NCBI RefSeq assembly: GCF_005860775.1 | Contig: NZ_VCHQ01000008.1 | Location: 1 to 64,000 of the forward strand | Direction: 5' to 3' | Source of the DNA: Klebsiella indica | GTDB lineage: Bacteria > Pseudomonadota > Gammaproteobacteria > Enterobacterales > Enterobacteriaceae | DNA length: 64,000 bases | In this document: positions 33,283 through 45,761 of the stretch, piece after piece | How the letters are laid out: each line of letters opens with the position of its first letter | How positions within the stretch are numbered: the first letter of the stretch is position 1 | Made by a program: the position numbers and the translations under genes | The notes under the pieces: model-generated | Told to the model about the DNA's origin: nothing | What the model saw: the letters and a program-made list of their open reading frames with translations, nothing else | Databases searched by the model: none

Positions 33283-34623
33283 TCAGTGACGGCCGAAAAC
33301 GGGACGTTTACGGTCAAAAGTCCAGCCAGGGATCAGGTACTGCATCGGGCCTGCGTCATTGCGCGCGCCGCCGGGCAGTTTTTTATACGCTTCATGCGCT
33401 TTGTTAACCTGCTCCCAGTCGAGTTCGACGCCGAGACCTGGCGCATCCGGCACGGCAATTTTTCCGCTCTTAATTTCCAGCGGCTGCTTCGTCAGGCGGC
33501 AATCGCCCTCCTGCCAGATCCAGTGGGTGTCAATCGCCGTGGGCTTACCCGGCGCAGCCGCACCGACGTGAGTGAACATGGCCAGCGAAATATCAAAGTG
33601 GTTATTAGAGTGGCAGCCCCAGGTCAGGCCCCAGTCATCGCACAGTTGCGCCACGCGCACCGCGCCGGAGAGCGTCCAGAAGTGCGGATCGGCCAGCGGA
33701 ATATCCACCGCGTTTAGCATCACCGCATGGCCCATTTCGCGCCAGTTGGTGGCAATCATGTTGGTCGCCACCGGTAACCCCGTCGCACGGCGGAACTCAG
33801 ACATCACTTCGCGGCCTGAAAAACCCTGTTCGGCGCCGCACGGATCTTCAGCATACGTGAGTACATCATTCAGCCCTTTGCACAGGGAGATGGCTTCATC
33901 GAGCAACCAGGCGCCGTTAGGATCGACCGTAATACGCGCATCCGGGAAACGTTTTTTCAGCGCGCGGGCGGTTTCGATTTCCTGCTCGCCGGGAAGCACA
34001 CCGCCTTTCAGTTTAAAATCTTTAAAGCCGTAGCGATCCTGTGAGGCTTCCGCCAGACGTACCACCGCGTCACTGTTCAGCGCCTCCTGATGACGCAGAC
34101 GATACCACTCATGATTGCCCGGCGTGCTCTCCAGGTAGGGCAGATCGGTCTTTGTACGATCGCCCACATAGAAGAGATAGCCCAGAACGGTGACCGCATC
34201 ACGTTGCTTACCCGGGCCTAACAGTTCGCAGACCGGCACGTTAAGCGCTTTGCCCAGCAAATCCAGTAGCGCGGCTTCCAGCGCCGCGACCGCATTCACC
34301 CGTAGCTCAAAGGTCCAGGCGCCTTTACCAAAGGTGTCAAAGTCAGCGGCCTGGTTGCCTTTATGCACCTGCTGAACCACTTTATTCAGGCGAGCAACTT
34401 CCTGACCTAAAACCATCGGGATCGCATCCACCAACGTCTGATATATCACCTCGCCGCCCGGCGCTTCACCAACGCCGGTATTCCCGGCGTTATCAGTAAG
34501 CACCACGATATTGCGGGTAAAATAGGCGTTATGCGCGCCGCCGATGTTAAGTAACATGCTGTCGTGCCCGGCCACCGGAATGACCTTCATATCAGTAATA
34601 ACGGGACTCGATTGGGTTGTCAT
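33283..34623 (-). CDS. gudX: Glucarate dehydratase-related protein GudX
   Basis: GudX (YgcY) is a 446-residue paralogue of GudD, and in E. coli it has low dehydratase activity. It keeps [39 protein letters not shown] and GCHSNNHFD, so the catalytic residues seem present. It differs from GudD in the lid and in the C-terminal RPVFGRH. It follows gudP by five bases in one operon. Its true substrate is uncertain. Confidence 0.95.
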   Translation of the reverse strand: MTTQSSPVITDMKVIPVAGHDSMLLNIGGAHNAYFTRNIVVLTDNAGNTGVGEAPGGEVIYQTLVDAIPMVLGQEVARLNKVVQQVHKGNQAADFDTFGKGAWTFELRVNAVAALEAALLDLLGKALNVPVCELLGPGKQRDAVTVLGYLFYVGDRTKTDLPYLESTPGNHEWYRLRHQEALNSDAVVRLAEASQDRYGFKDFKLKGGVLPGEQEIETARALKKRFPDARITVDPNGAWLLDEAISLCKGLNDVLTYAEDPCGAEQGFSGREVMSEFRRATGLPVATNMIATNWREMGHAVMLNAVDIPLADPHFWTLSGAVRVAQLCDDWGLTWGCHSNNHFDISLAMFTHVGAAAPGKPTAIDTHWIWQEGDCRLTKQPLEIKSGKIAVPDAPGLGVELDWEQVNKAHEAYKKLPGGARNDAGPMQYLIPGWTFDRKRPVFGRH

Positions 34624-34628
34624 TATCC

Positions 34629-35978
34629 TTATCCTCTGACAGGTTTCAGTTCAACGCGTTTAATATCACCCACCAGCACCAGATAGCTCAGTACCGCAAC
34701 CAGCGCATGAACGCCGACATAGACCAGCGCACCTTTAAACGAGCCCGTGGCGCCAACGATATAGCCAATCGCAATTGGCGTGACGATGCCGGAGATATTG
34801 CCGAACATATTAAACAGACCGCCGCTCAGGCCGCTGATCTCTTTCGGCGCAGTATCCGCCATCACCGCCCAGCCCAGCGCACCGATACCTTTACCGAAGA
34901 AGGCCAGCGCCATAAAACCGATGACCATCCACTCAGCGCTAACGTAGTTACAAAACACCATCACCATCGACAACAGCATGCCCATGACAATTGGCGTTTT
35001 ACGCGCAATATTTAACGAACCTGTCCGGCGCATCAACCAGTCGGAAATGATCCCGCCAAGTACGCCGCCCGCGAAGCCACAGATGGCCGGAACCGAAGCG
35101 ATAAAACCCGCTTTCAGAATCGACATGCCGCGCGCCTGCACCAGATAGACCGGGAACCAGGTAATAAAAAAGTAGGTCAGGGCGTTGATACAGTACTGGC
35201 CGATATACACGCCAATCATCATGCGTGACCCCAGTAGTTGTTTGATTTGCCCCCACTTCACACTGAACGGCACTTTCGTTTTCGCGCCGGGCTGATCCAT
35301 ATTGATCAGCGCGCCGCCCGCGGCGATATACTCCAGTTCCTTTTGGTTTACGCCTGGATGCTGGTTAGGTTCATGAATGACTTTCATCCAGATAAAGCTG
35401 ATAATGATCCCGAGACCGCCCATAAAGAAGAACACGTGCGACCAGCCCACCGCATGGGTCAACCACCCCATGATCGGCGCGAAGATAACGGTGGCAAAGT
35501 ATTGCGCGGAGTTAAAGATAGCGACCGCCGTTCCCCTCTCCTGCGCCGGGAACCATGCCGCCACGATACGGCTGTTTCCGGGGAAGGAAGGCGCCTCGGC
35601 TAACCCTACGAGGAAACGCAGGGTAAATAGCGCGACGATAATGCCGAAGCCGTTAAAGATATCAACAAAGCCCTGCAGCAAAGTGAACATGGACCAGACA
35701 AAAATGGACCAGAAGTAGACGCGTTTTGAACCAAAGCGGTCAAGTAACCAGCCGCCTGGGATCTGACCAATAACATAGGCCCATGAAAACGCAGAGAAGA
35801 CGTAGCCCATACCAACCGCATCGAGGCCAATATCTTTGGCCATCTCCGAACCGGCAATGGATAACGTGGCGCGGTCACCATAGTTGAAGGATGTGACGAT
35901 AAACAACATCACCACTATCCAGTAGCGAGCATTGGTGCGCTTTTCAGCGCCGCTCGCCGCTTGACTTAATGAACTCAT
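34629..35978 (-). CDS. gudP: D-glucarate/galactarate transporter (MFS)
   Basis: GudP is a 449-residue anion:cation symporter of the major facilitator superfamily, with 12 predicted membrane helices and the loop motifs [13 protein letters not shown] (about 72-84) and [13 protein letters not shown]. It starts [20 protein letters not shown], as in E. coli. It is the first gene of gudPXD and has a long upstream region. CdaR is the known regulator of this pathway. Confidence 0.96.
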   Translation of the reverse strand: MSSLSQAASGAEKRTNARYWIVVMLFIVTSFNYGDRATLSIAGSEMAKDIGLDAVGMGYVFSAFSWAYVIGQIPGGWLLDRFGSKRVYFWSIFVWSMFTLLQGFVDIFNGFGIIVALFTLRFLVGLAEAPSFPGNSRIVAAWFPAQERGTAVAIFNSAQYFATVIFAPIMGWLTHAVGWSHVFFFMGGLGIIISFIWMKVIHEPNQHPGVNQKELEYIAAGGALINMDQPGAKTKVPFSVKWGQIKQLLGSRMMIGVYIGQYCINALTYFFITWFPVYLVQARGMSILKAGFIASVPAICGFAGGVLGGIISDWLMRRTGSLNIARKTPIVMGMLLSMVMVFCNYVSAEWMVIGFMALAFFGKGIGALGWAVMADTAPKEISGLSGGLFNMFGNISGIVTPIAIGYIVGATGSFKGALVYVGVHALVAVLSYLVLVGDIKRVELKPVRG

Positions 35979-36463
35979 TGTTGCACTCCTGAATCATAGC
36001 GTTAGCTACATTCATTCTGAACAGCACAACCTGTAGGGTACTCAGAATGACGTGTGGGTGTTTTTTCATAATTTTCGTTATATCTGGCACTGCATTGTCA
36101 CTGGCAGGAAAAGTATAAAAAGAGGGGCGAGTTGGCTCACCGTGCAAATACACAGCTTTTGCGGCGATGATTAATCTGATTTGTGGCTTATGCCTGAGAG
36201 GATGGGGGATAGTTCACGGAAATGAAAAGCCGCGCCTGGTCAGGGGTGAAAAAAACGACGCAAACGACAGGAGTGTGAATTAACTCTCTTGACCCGGTGA
36301 AATAGCCCGGAAAAGGCCCTGCTATCGAAGCGGTTTTAAGGCAAACGCCTGAAGCTGATAGGGTGAAAAATTGTTACACTCTTTTTGACCGTTAATCCGG
36401 CTACTGGCATTGAAAATGCGTGAAAAGAGACGCCCTCTGCGTAGGGAGAGGGCGAAACTTTAA
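35979..36463 (-). promoter_or_regulatory. gudP upstream region with inverted repeat
   Basis: A 485-base gap. Close to gudP, CATTCTGA (36013-36020) and TCAGAATG (36042-36049) form an eight-base inverted repeat, perhaps an operator or leader hairpin. I see no gene in the rest. The far end holds the yqcA terminator. Confidence 0.5.
36424..36455 (-). terminator. yqcA terminator
   Basis: CGCCCTCT and AGAGGGCG pair around a short loop (36432-36455), followed on the minus strand by the U-rich CTCTTTTC. Confidence 0.75.
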
Positions 36464-36907
36464 TTAATCCAGCAGCGTCGCCCACTGCTCTACCCAGGGG
36501 TTCGAGACGCTTTCAGGCTCCGGGTGTTCGCTGGCGTCAATTTTTAGCATGTCGCCAACGCGCGTGCCGCCCTGCTCCTGCAATAACGCATCAAACTTCA
36601 GGCCGCCGCCGCAAAAGTTGGCGTAAGTGCTATCGCCAAGGGCGATAATGCCATAGCGCAAATGCGGCTGGTACATATCTTTGATACCTTCGTACAACGG
36701 CACAATATTATCCGGTAAATCCCCCTGCCCGGTGGTTGATGTCACGACCAGCGCATATTTCCCGGTATATGATTCCCAGTCATTGACCTCCGGATCTTCA
36801 AAGACCGTCGCCTGATGTCCCAGTCCACTCAGAACGGCCTGCGCCTCTTCGGCGACCAGCAGTGAATTTCCATACATCGTGCCGACAAAAATGCCAACTT
36901 CTGCCAT
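36464..36907 (-). CDS. yqcA: Flavodoxin YqcA
   Basis: This is a 147-residue, single-domain FMN flavodoxin of the MioC/YqcA group. The phosphate loop is [14 protein letters not shown] (9-22), the FMN loops are [11 protein letters not shown] and [12 protein letters not shown]. Its electron-transfer partner is not established. It follows truC with a two-base gap, so the two are probably cotranscribed with yqcC. Confidence 0.95.
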   Translation of the reverse strand: MAEVGIFVGTMYGNSLLVAEEAQAVLSGLGHQATVFEDPEVNDWESYTGKYALVVTSTTGQGDLPDNIVPLYEGIKDMYQPHLRYGIIALGDSTYANFCGGGLKFDALLQEQGGTRVGDMLKIDASEHPEPESVSNPWVEQWATLLD

Positions 36908-36909
36908 GA

Positions 36910-37704
36910 CTATCTCCCTGAATTAACCTGACTCTCTTCATCCTGACCGCAGTCGCCGACAAACTCAACCCTTTCAATTAGCGGGAGAAGGCCGCGCCAG
37001 CCAAACTGCGACAGCGCGCGCATCCAGATATCATCCAGACCGGCGCGAATCACCAGCGGCTCGCCGGTAAAGGGATGCGTTAATGAGAGCTGGCTGGCAT
37101 GGAGCATCAGCCGTTCACAGCCAAAATGTTCCGCCGCGCTGCGATTCTGCCGCAGATCGCCATGCTTACTATCGCCGATAATCGGATGACGAAGATGAGC
37201 GAGATGGCGGCGTAGCTGATGTTTACGTCCGGTTTTCGGCTCCAGTTCCACCAGACTATAGCGAGTGGTGGGATAACGCCCGGTCGCGACCGGCATGTCT
37301 ACCGTCGCCAGGCCGCGGTAATGGGTCACCGCTGGCTGTGGACCTTTATCTCCACGGGCGAATTTATCGGCGATTTTATCCAGCTCTTCAACCAACGGGT
37401 AATCAAGCACCGCCTCTTCGTTCAGCCAGCCGCGGACTATCGCATGATAACGTTTCTGCATTTGATGCTGTTCGAACTGCTGCGCGAGCAACCTACCCGC
37501 TTCGCTCGACAACCCCATCAACAGCACACCGGAGGTTGGACGATCGAGGCGATGAGCGGTGAACACGTGCTGGCCTATCTGATCGCGCACGGTCTGCATC
37601 ACCACCACTTTTTCATCACGATCCAGCCAGCTACGATGCACCAGCCAGCCTGAAGGTTTGTTCACCGCCACCAGCCACGCGTCCTGATACAGGATCTCCA
37701 GCAT
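36910..37704 (-). CDS. truC: tRNA pseudouridine(65) synthase
   Basis: TruC makes pseudouridine 65 in tRNA-Ile and tRNA-Asp. From the ATG at 37704, which overlaps the yqcC stop (TGATG), it has 264 residues. A GTG one codon earlier is possible. The catalytic Asp is in [16 protein letters not shown] (Asp54), and the RluA-type segments [19 protein letters not shown] and [11 protein letters not shown] follow. Confidence 0.96.
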   Translation of the reverse strand: MLEILYQDAWLVAVNKPSGWLVHRSWLDRDEKVVVMQTVRDQIGQHVFTAHRLDRPTSGVLLMGLSSEAGRLLAQQFEQHQMQKRYHAIVRGWLNEEAVLDYPLVEELDKIADKFARGDKGPQPAVTHYRGLATVDMPVATGRYPTTRYSLVELEPKTGRKHQLRRHLAHLRHPIIGDSKHGDLRQNRSAAEHFGCERLMLHASQLSLTHPFTGEPLVIRAGLDDIWMRALSQFGWRGLLPLIERVEFVGDCGQDEESQVNSGR

Positions 37705-38033
37705 CACGCTTCGCCGCCAGAAAACAGCGCATCCAGCCGTACCAGTTCAGCCAGTATCTTCTCACGCAACGGGTGAGTATTATCCAGAGCCATTTCATAA
37801 TAAGGCGCGACAGCGAAGTTCTGCGGCAGCGGCTGTTCGTTTTCCAGAAGCTGGCTCATACGCGGGATTAATACCCACTGCAGCCACTCCAGTGGCGCCA
37901 TGGTATCGAGACAGAACGGTTGCTCGCTGGCGAAAGCGCGGCGATCGGGCGCATTATCCTGCCAGTGTTCCGTTGCGCGCAGCAGCGCCTCAATGGCGTG
38001 CAGACGTTCGCGCACGCGATGGTGAAGAGTCAT
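37704..38033 (-). CDS. yqcC: YqcC family protein (DUF446)
   Basis: A 109-residue soluble protein of unknown function, nearly always just before truC in enterobacteria. It is rich in Leu and Trp (APLEWLQWVLIPRMSQLLENEQPLP). No catalytic motif or membrane segment is visible. It overlaps truC by one to four bases, so the two are likely coupled. Confidence 0.93.
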   Translation of the reverse strand: MTLHHRVRERLHAIEALLRATEHWQDNAPDRRAFASEQPFCLDTMAPLEWLQWVLIPRMSQLLENEQPLPQNFAVAPYYEMALDNTHPLREKILAELVRLDALFSGGEA

Positions 38034-38085
38034 GGGAAACCTCGATGAGTGGTAAACCGGCGCAGGATAGCAAACTCAGAAGAGA

Positions 38086-38407
38086 AATAAAAAAAGGGAG
38101 CACTGTATCAACAGTGCTCCCGGTTCGTTTGGCAGCAATCCAGCTACATTGGTGCTCCCTGCTCGTCCTTGAAAACTTTTCCTGGGGTCTCCTGACCATG
38201 TTCATCCATAAACTTATGCGTCCTGCTTCCACACCACCCCGATGTGAAATAACTCATCCATAAGTTCGTCCTGATCGTCCTGATCCACCGAACGTCCTGA
38301 GCGGCTCTCGTTCTCCCTCCTGGAGGTGTCCCTTAACGCCATCCCGGCGGGTCCTGTAGAAGCGTCATCATCCTGATGTTCGCTTCTTTTCGCGACTTCC
38401 TGTCGAC
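38086..38407 (-). ncRNA. csrB: CsrB, sRNA that sequesters CsrA
   Basis: The minus strand begins GTCGACAGGAAGTCGCG, as E. coli CsrB (GTCGACAGGGAGTCAG), and contains about 20 GGA motifs, many as CAGGA(C/T)G in loops, which bind CsrA. It ends in a strong hairpin (GGGAGCACTGTTGATACAGT…) with seven U. It lies between yqcC and syd, its known position. At about 322 bases it is shorter than the roughly 360-370 of E. coli and Salmonella. It is known to be activated by UvrY/SirA and therefore by BarA, which is encoded at 27932-30673. Confidence 0.95.
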
Positions 38408-38616
38408 GTATATAGAATCTCTGATTCCGCTTCGTCTTACAACCCTTGTTAAGACAATACCTTAAGATTTATCGCCGGTTGGGCAAATGGAAAAATAGAT
38501 AACAATTTGAATAATATCAATTTTATCAAAACAACGATGCCAGAGGAGCGGTTTAAATAATGCCGATCTCTTACACATCTTGTAAGAGATCTCTCACAAA
38601 GGTTCAGGCACGGTGA
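38408..38616. promoter_or_regulatory. csrB upstream region to syd
   Basis: This 209-base stretch holds the csrB promoter, with TATATAGAATC near 38410 as a likely -10 region on the minus strand, and probably the UvrY site. CTTACACATCTTGTAAGAG at about 38572-38590 forms an inverted repeat (CTTACA/TGTAAG) that resembles reported UvrY/GacA-type sites (TGTAAGN6CTTACA). No gene is visible. Confidence 0.6.
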
Positions 38617-39162
38617 TTACAGAAATGGCTTAAGTTGATTAAGAAAACTCACGAGTGAAGGAGAAAGTGTTGTTCTTCTGCGGGTGCCAAGCGTCTCTTT
38701 AATCACTTCACCGCTGATATTGCACACCGAAATCACCTCCAGTTCACTCTCCAGCGTGGCGATAAACAACGTGGGTGACAGCTTCAAACGCTTTTGCACG
38801 ACCAGATGACCAATGAGGTTCTCCTGCATTCGCTGAAAATCATCCGGATTCCAGCTTTGCAGCAATGTCATGGTTTCATCGGCAAAACAGGCCTGCATAT
38901 CACCGGCAAACTGGGTGGTATAATAAGAATGAAGCGCTTGTTGTACCACAATCTCCAGCGCCCGTTCAACCGCGTTAATATTTTGCGCTAAAGAAAACGG
39001 TTGCGGCTGCCAGAAAACGCCGTTCCCTTCCGTGCTGCTGATGCACGGAGACGGTATGCCGTAAAGCTCTTCGCTACGCGGCAGGGTGGAGTACCGCTGC
39101 TGCCATGCTTCGCAATAACGTTGGGTAAATGCTTGTAGCGCTTCTGCGGTTTGCTGCTCCAC
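38617..39162 (-). CDS. syd: SecY-interacting protein Syd
   Basis: Syd binds the cytoplasmic side of the SecY translocase and can monitor its assembly. The 181-residue acidic protein starts [20 protein letters not shown] and carries [23 protein letters not shown], matching E. coli Syd in length and sequence. It is divergent from queF. Confidence 0.95.
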   Translation of the reverse strand: MEQQTAEALQAFTQRYCEAWQQRYSTLPRSEELYGIPSPCISSTEGNGVFWQPQPFSLAQNINAVERALEIVVQQALHSYYTTQFAGDMQACFADETMTLLQSWNPDDFQRMQENLIGHLVVQKRLKLSPTLFIATLESELEVISVCNISGEVIKETLGTRRRTTLSPSLVSFLNQLKPFL

Positions 39163-39231
39163 CGGTTTCTCTCTTCATGTCAGACAGGATACACTTGGCA
39201 TATAGTGTAACCGCTTTGACGATGGTGAAAC

Positions 39232-40077
39232 ATGTCTTCTTACGATAATCATCAGGCGCTGTCTGGCCTGACGCTCGGTAAATCAACCGATTACCGCGAT
39301 ACCTACGATGCCAGCCTGCTTCAGGGCGTACCGCGTAGCCTGAATCGCGAGCCGCTGGATCTGCACGCTGATAACCTGCCGTTTCACGGCGCCGATATCT
39401 GGACGCTATATGAACTTTCATGGCTGAATGCCAAAGGCCTGCCGCAGGTCGCCGTTGGCCATGTTGAAATAAGCGACACCAGCGTAAATCTGGTGGAGTC
39501 AAAAAGCTTCAAGCTCTATCTCAATAGTTTTAACCAGACACGCTTTGCCGACTGGCAGAACGTTCAGGAAACACTGGCGCACGATCTCAGCGCCTGTGCA
39601 CAGGGCGAGGTCAAGGTGTCTCTTTATCGCCTCACTGAACTGGAAGGACAGCCAATAGCGCCCCTGCACGGTACCTGCATCGACGATCAGGACATTGAAA
39701 TCGATAACTATCAGTTCAGCGCCGACTACCTGCAAGGTGCCGCTTCCGGCAAGGTGGTCGAAGAGACGCTGGTCAGCCATCTACTGAAGTCCAACTGCCT
39801 GATAACTCACCAGCCTGACTGGGGCTCAATACAAATCCAGTATCGCGGGGCGGCAATCGATCGCCAAAGGCTGCTACGCTACCTGGTGTCATTCCGTCAC
39901 CACAACGAGTTTCACGAACAGTGCGTGGAACGGATTTTCAACGATATTCAGCGTTTCTGCCAGCCGGAATCCCTTTCCGTTTATGCGCGCTACACGCGAC
40001 GCGGCGGCCTGGACATCAACCCGTGGCGCAGTAACACCGAATTTGCTCCGGCTATCGGTCGCCTCGCCCGTCAATAG
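39232..40077 (+). CDS. queF: NADPH-dependent 7-cyano-7-deazaguanine reductase
   Basis: QueF reduces preQ0 to preQ1, the base inserted into tRNA for queuosine. The 281-residue protein is of the long, two-T-fold type. The QueF motif [17 protein letters not shown] is at 89-105, and the catalytic Cys189 and Asp196 lie in [16 protein letters not shown]. Queuosine steps QueD and QueE are encoded 20 kb away in the same window. Confidence 0.97.
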   Translation: MSSYDNHQALSGLTLGKSTDYRDTYDASLLQGVPRSLNREPLDLHADNLPFHGADIWTLYELSWLNAKGLPQVAVGHVEISDTSVNLVESKSFKLYLNSFNQTRFADWQNVQETLAHDLSACAQGEVKVSLYRLTELEGQPIAPLHGTCIDDQDIEIDNYQFSADYLQGAASGKVVEETLVSHLLKSNCLITHQPDWGSIQIQYRGAAIDRQRLLRYLVSFRHHNEFHEQCVERIFNDIQRFCQPESLSVYARYTRRGGLDINPWRSNTEFAPAIGRLARQ

Positions 40078-40188
40078 TAAACATTCTTACAATTTGCGTG
40101 CGTTAACGCGCGCGCAAAGTTGTGAAAACGCCGTCAGCAGGGCTATTGTAATCACAGGAAGACGATAATGGTCCTGTAAGGAGTTCAC

Positions 40189-41556
40189 TTGATTACACAT
40201 GTTAGCCCGCTTGGTTCAATGGATATGCTGTCACAGCTGGAAGTGGATATGCTTAAACGCACCGCCAGCAGTGACTTGTATCAACTCTTTCGCAACTGCT
40301 CACTTGCTGTGCTCAACTCAGGTAGTCTGACCGATAACAGCAAAGAGCTTCTGTCTCGTTTTGAAAACTTCGATATTAACGTGCTGCGCCGCGAACGCGG
40401 CGTGAAGCTGGAACTGATCAACCCGCCAGAAGACGCCTTCGTTGACGGGCGAATTATCCGTTCCCTGCAGGCCAACCTGTTTGCTGTACTGCGCGATATC
40501 CTGTTCGTCTACGGTCAGATCCACAACACCGTTCGCTTCACGAATCTCGACTTAGAAAGCTCGGTTCATATCACTAACCTTGTATTTTCTATTCTGCGTA
40601 ACGCCCGCGCCCTGCACGTCGGCGAAGCGCCAAATATGGTTGTCTGCTGGGGCGGCCATTCAATTAATGAAAACGAATATCTGTATGCCCGCCGGGTCGG
40701 CACACACCTGGGCCTGCGCGAACTGAATATCTGTACTGGCTGTGGGCCGGGTGCGATGGAAGCGCCAATGAAAGGCGCCGCTGTCGGCCACGCGCAGCAG
40801 CGTTACAGAGACAGCCGCTTTATCGGTATGACCGAGCCATCCATTATTGCCGCCGAGCCGCCAAATCCGCTGGTGAACGAACTGATCATCATGCCGGATA
40901 TCGAAAAACGCCTTGAGGCGTTTGTGCGTATCGCCCACGGCATCATTATCTTCCCGGGAGGGGTGGGGACTGCGGAAGAACTGCTCTATCTGTTGGGCAT
41001 TTTAATGCATCCGTCAAACAAGTCCCAGGTCCTGCCGCTGATCCTGACAGGGCCAAAAGAGAGCGCCGATTATTTCTGCGTGCTGGATGAGTTTATTGTG
41101 CATACCCTGGGTGAATCCGCCCGTCGTCACTATCGCATTATTATTGACGATGCCGCGGAAGTTGCGCGTCAGATGAAAAAGGCGATGCCGCTGGTGAAAG
41201 AGAACCGCCGCGAATCCGGCGACGCCTACAGCTTCAACTGGTCGATGCGTATTGCCCCTGATCTGCAAATGCCGTTCGATCCAACCCACGAAAATATGGC
41301 TAATCTCAAGCTATACCCGGATCAGCCCGCGGAAATACTGGCTGCGGATCTGCGTCGCGCTTTCTCCGGTATCGTCGCTGGTAATGTGAAAGAGGTGGGT
41401 ATCCAGGCTATTGAAAAGTTCGGCCCCTACAAAATTCATGGTGACGCAGAAATGATGCGCCGCATGGATAATCTGCTACAGGGCTTTGTTGCCCAGCATC
41501 GAATGAAGTTACCAGGCGGTACCGCCTATATCCCTTGCTACGAAATCTGCTCCTGA
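40189..41556 (+). CDS. ppnN: Nucleotide 5'-monophosphate nucleosidase PpnN
   Basis: PpnN (YgdH) cleaves purine and pyrimidine mononucleotides to ribose 5-phosphate and base, and is activated by (p)ppGpp in E. coli. The 455-residue protein has an N-terminal domain, the LOG-family core with [11 protein letters not shown] and the [12 protein letters not shown] motif (about 256-267), and a C-terminal domain. The start is TTG with a strong TAAGGAG upstream, which matches the E. coli N-terminus (MITH). RelA, the ppGpp source, is also in the window. Confidence 0.95.
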   Translation: MITHVSPLGSMDMLSQLEVDMLKRTASSDLYQLFRNCSLAVLNSGSLTDNSKELLSRFENFDINVLRRERGVKLELINPPEDAFVDGRIIRSLQANLFAVLRDILFVYGQIHNTVRFTNLDLESSVHITNLVFSILRNARALHVGEAPNMVVCWGGHSINENEYLYARRVGTHLGLRELNICTGCGPGAMEAPMKGAAVGHAQQRYRDSRFIGMTEPSIIAAEPPNPLVNELIIMPDIEKRLEAFVRIAHGIIIFPGGVGTAEELLYLLGILMHPSNKSQVLPLILTGPKESADYFCVLDEFIVHTLGESARRHYRIIIDDAAEVARQMKKAMPLVKENRRESGDAYSFNWSMRIAPDLQMPFDPTHENMANLKLYPDQPAEILAADLRRAFSGIVAGNVKEVGIQAIEKFGPYKIHGDAEMMRRMDNLLQGFVAQHRMKLPGGTAYIPCYEICS

Positions 41557-42021
41557 ATGCTCTTTTCTTCTTCTCCCGGGCGGCGGATAACGCCTTGCCC
41601 GGGCTCTCCATCGCCGCTTCATCTGTAGCACTTTCCACACAGAGCGCCGCCGCTTAATAGCCAATACTGAGTATCACAAAAATATCACTAGAAAAAATGT
41701 ATTTAAGCGGAAAACAGCATATTTTTACGCCCGGCCCCCACTGTCACATTAGTCATTATTCTTCCATATACTGTAAATAATCATTCTTACATCACAAATA
41801 TCTCACATATAAAAATAAACAGGCTATTGAACTAAAAATGACCACATTAAAAGCGAATTATGGTATTTGAGATCGCGATCACTGTCACATTCACCATATA
41901 AATGTATCTTCCCGCCCCGCTCACCACGTACAAAATATTAAAAAATACGCAAACAAAGACATTTAATATCACTAAATAATTTTAATTCATTATATTTTAT
42001 TGATTTATCCAGGAGATACAG
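41557..42021 (+). promoter_or_regulatory. ppnN-sdaC intergenic region
   Basis: A 465-base gap. At 41575-41603 a GC hairpin (CCCGGGC / GCCCGGG) may end ppnN. The part from 41660 to 42015 is AT-rich and should hold the sdaC promoter. A perfect ten-base palindrome GATCGCGATC lies at 41871-41880, next to TCACTGTCACATTCACC, suggesting a regulator site. sdaC is known to respond to CRP and Lrp; which protein binds here cannot be told. Confidence 0.5.
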
Positions 42022-43317
42022 ATGGAAACCACTCAAACCAGCGCCATCGTTTCGGATGCCATCCCGACTCGTAGCGGGTGGCGTAAGACAGATACCATGT
42101 GGATGTTGGGACTGTACGGCACCGCTATCGGCGCAGGCGTACTGTTTCTGCCAATCAACGCTGGCGTGGGCGGGATGATCCCACTGATCATTATGGCGAT
42201 TCTGGCCTTCCCGATGACCTTTTTCGCCCATCGTGGTATGACCCGCTTTGTGCTGTCCGGTAAAAATCCGGGAGAAGATATCACCGAAGTGGTAGAAGAG
42301 CACTTCGGGGTTGGTGCGGGCAAGCTGATTACGCTGCTCTACTTCTTCGCCATCTACCCGATTTTGCTGGTGTATAGCGTAGCGATCACTAACACCGTTG
42401 AAACCTTCATGGCTCACCAGTTGCACATGACGCCGCCGCCGCGTGCAATACTTTCCCTGATTCTGATTGTCGGCATGATGACTATCGTGCGCTTCGGCGA
42501 ACAGATGATTGTTAAAGCAATGAGCGTGCTGGTGTTCCCGTTCGTTGTCGCGCTGATGATTCTGGCGCTGTATCTGATTCCGCAATGGAACGGCGCGGCG
42601 CTGGAAACGCTGTCGCTGAACAGCGCCTCCGCAACCGGTAATGGCCTCTTAATGACCCTGTGGCTGGCTATTCCTGTCATGGTGTTCTCCTTTAACCACT
42701 CGCCGATTATCTCCTCCTTCGCCGTGGCAAAGCGCGACGAGTACGGCCTGGGCGCGGAAAAGAAATGTTCCGCTATTCTCGCACGTGCGCACATCATGAT
42801 GGTGCTGACCGTGATGTTCTTCGTCTTCAGTTGCGTGCTGAGCCTCTCTCCGGCAGACCTGGCGGCGGCGAAAGAACAGAACATTTCTATTCTGTCTTAC
42901 CTGGCGAACCACTTTAACGCGCCGGTCATCGCCTGGATGGCACCGATCATCGCGATGATCGCCATCACCAAATCCTTCCTCGGCCACTACCTGGGTGCCC
43001 GAGAAGGCTTTAACGGTATGGTGGTTAAGTCCCTGCGCAGTAAAGGAAAGTCCATAGAAATCAACAGACTGAACAAACTCACCGCCCTGTTTATGCTGAT
43101 CACCACCTGGATTGTGGCGACGCTGAACCCAAGTATTCTCGGGATGATTGAAAGCCTCGGTGGCCCGATTATCGCGATGATCCTGTTCCTGATGCCAATG
43201 TATGCCATCCAGAAAGTCCCGGCGATGCGCAAATACAGCGGCCACATCAGCAACGTTTTCGTGGTACTGATGGGCCTGATTGCCATCTCCGCGATTTTCT
43301 ACTCTCTGTTCAACTGA
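42022..43317 (+). CDS. sdaC: Serine/H+ symporter SdaC
   Basis: SdaC (DcrA) imports L-serine with protons. The 431-residue protein has about 11 membrane helices, starting at [21 protein letters not shown] (about 30-50), the unwound glycine segment typical of the hydroxy/aromatic amino acid permease family. An AGGAG ribosome-binding site precedes the ATG. It is in one operon with the serine deaminase gene sdaB. Confidence 0.97.
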   Translation: METTQTSAIVSDAIPTRSGWRKTDTMWMLGLYGTAIGAGVLFLPINAGVGGMIPLIIMAILAFPMTFFAHRGMTRFVLSGKNPGEDITEVVEEHFGVGAGKLITLLYFFAIYPILLVYSVAITNTVETFMAHQLHMTPPPRAILSLILIVGMMTIVRFGEQMIVKAMSVLVFPFVVALMILALYLIPQWNGAALETLSLNSASATGNGLLMTLWLAIPVMVFSFNHSPIISSFAVAKRDEYGLGAEKKCSAILARAHIMMVLTVMFFVFSCVLSLSPADLAAAKEQNISILSYLANHFNAPVIAWMAPIIAMIAITKSFLGHYLGAREGFNGMVVKSLRSKGKSIEINRLNKLTALFMLITTWIVATLNPSILGMIESLGGPIIAMILFLMPMYAIQKVPAMRKYSGHISNVFVVLMGLIAISAIFYSLFN

Positions 43318-43377
43318 GTTTTGTCGCGCCGCTTTCCTGTGGCGCGTCCTTCCTGGGATTTAAGCAATGGATGCCCT

Positions 43378-44745
43378 ATGATTAGCGTATTCGATATTTT
43401 TAAAATCGGCATTGGCCCTTCCAGTTCTCATACCGTCGGACCAATGAAGGCGGGCAAACAATTCACGGATGATCTGATTGCCCGCAATATTCTGACCGAT
43501 GTCACCCGCGTCGTGGTGGATGTCTATGGTTCACTGTCGCTGACCGGTAAAGGTCACCATACTGACATTGCCATTATTATGGGTCTGGCGGGAAATCTGC
43601 CGGATACCGTCGACATCGACGCCATTCCGTTCTTTATTCAGGACGTGAACACTCACGGCCGTTTACTGCTGGCGAAGGGTCAGCATGAAGTGGCGTTTCC
43701 GGTCGATAAGTGCATGAATTTCCATGCCGACAACCTGTCTCTGCATGAAAACGGGATGCGTATTACCGCGCTGGCAGGCAACCAGCGTCTCTACAGCCAG
43801 ACTTACTACTCTATCGGTGGCGGTTTTATCGTCGATGAAGACCATTTCGGCCTGACGCGTGAAGCGCCGATCGTCGTCCCTTACCCGTACAAAAGCGCCG
43901 GCGACTTACAGCGTCATTGTCGTGAAAGCGGGCTGTCGCTTTCCGGCCTGATGATGCAGAACGAACTGGCGCTGCACAGTAAAGACGCGCTGGAACAACA
44001 CTTCGCCGCGGTCTGGGAAGTGATGCGCGGCGGGATTGAACGTGGTATCACCACCGAAGGCGTCCTGCCGGGCAAGCTGCGCGTACCGCGTCGCGCCGCC
44101 GCGCTGCGCCGAATGCTGGTGAGTCAGGACAATACCAATAGCGACCCAATGGCCGTGGTGGACTGGATCAATATGTTCGCCCTGGCGGTGAACGAAGAGA
44201 ACGCCGCCGGTGGCCGTGTGGTAACCGCGCCAACTAATGGCGCCTGCGGTATTGTGCCGGCGGTGCTGGCCTACTACGACAAATTCATCCGCAAGGTGAA
44301 TGCCAACTCGCTGGCCCGCTATATGCTGGTCGCCAGCGCCATCGGTTCGCTGTATAAAATGAACGCCTCCATCTCCGGCGCCGAAGTGGGCTGCCAGGGT
44401 GAAGTGGGCGTCGCCTGCTCAATGGCGGCGGCTGGCCTGGCCGAGCTGCTGGGCGGCAGTCCAGGTCAGGTGTGCATCGCGGCGGAAATCGGCATGGAAC
44501 ACAACCTCGGTCTGACCTGTGATCCGGTTGCCGGTCAGGTACAGGTGCCATGTATTGAGCGTAACGCCATCGCCGCGGTCAAAGCCGTCAACGCCGCACG
44601 TATGGCTCTGCGTCGCACCAGCGAGCCACGCGTGTGCCTTGATAAAGTGATCGAAACCATGTACGAAACGGGCAAAGATATGAACGCCAAATACCGCGAA
44701 ACCTCACGCGGTGGACTGGCGATGAAGATCGTCGCCTGCGATTAA
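43378..44745 (+). CDS. sdaB: L-serine ammonia-lyase 2
   Basis: SdaB deaminates L-serine to pyruvate with a 4Fe-4S cluster. From the ATG at 43378 (455 residues, [19 protein letters not shown]) the family motifs are seen: [26 protein letters not shown], and the cysteine-containing [28 protein letters not shown] and [24 protein letters not shown]. An upstream in-frame start at 43321 would give extra residues not found in the family. Confidence 0.97.
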   Translation: MISVFDIFKIGIGPSSSHTVGPMKAGKQFTDDLIARNILTDVTRVVVDVYGSLSLTGKGHHTDIAIIMGLAGNLPDTVDIDAIPFFIQDVNTHGRLLLAKGQHEVAFPVDKCMNFHADNLSLHENGMRITALAGNQRLYSQTYYSIGGGFIVDEDHFGLTREAPIVVPYPYKSAGDLQRHCRESGLSLSGLMMQNELALHSKDALEQHFAAVWEVMRGGIERGITTEGVLPGKLRVPRRAAALRRMLVSQDNTNSDPMAVVDWINMFALAVNEENAAGGRVVTAPTNGACGIVPAVLAYYDKFIRKVNANSLARYMLVASAIGSLYKMNASISGAEVGCQGEVGVACSMAAAGLAELLGGSPGQVCIAAEIGMEHNLGLTCDPVAGQVQVPCIERNAIAAVKAVNAARMALRRTSEPRVCLDKVIETMYETGKDMNAKYRETSRGGLAMKIVACD

Positions 44746-44767
44746 CTCCTACCACGTTTCAGGATCT

Positions 44768-45671
<904 letters not shown>

Positions 45672-45677
45672 TTTTAT

Positions 45678-45758
45678 TGCCGGATGGCGCGGCGCTTATC
45701 CGGCCTGCATTTCGTGCAATCCTGTCAGCCGGATAAAACGTTCACGTCGCCGTCCGGA
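45678..45758. repeat. REP element between xni and fucO
   Basis: TTGCCGGATGGCGCGGCGCT with TATCCGGCCTGC, then CAGCCGGATAAAACG with CGTCGCCGTCCGG, lie between the convergent xni and fucO. Confidence 0.85.
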
Positions 45759-45761
45759 AAA

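Noticed and set aside
38034-38616. Reading frames inside 38034-38616
   Set aside because: The sequence is explained by csrB and its promoter; no protein is needed.
41871-41900. CRP site upstream of sdaC
   Set aside because: The half-sites resembling TGTGA and TCACA are eight bases apart here, not six, so I report only a palindrome.
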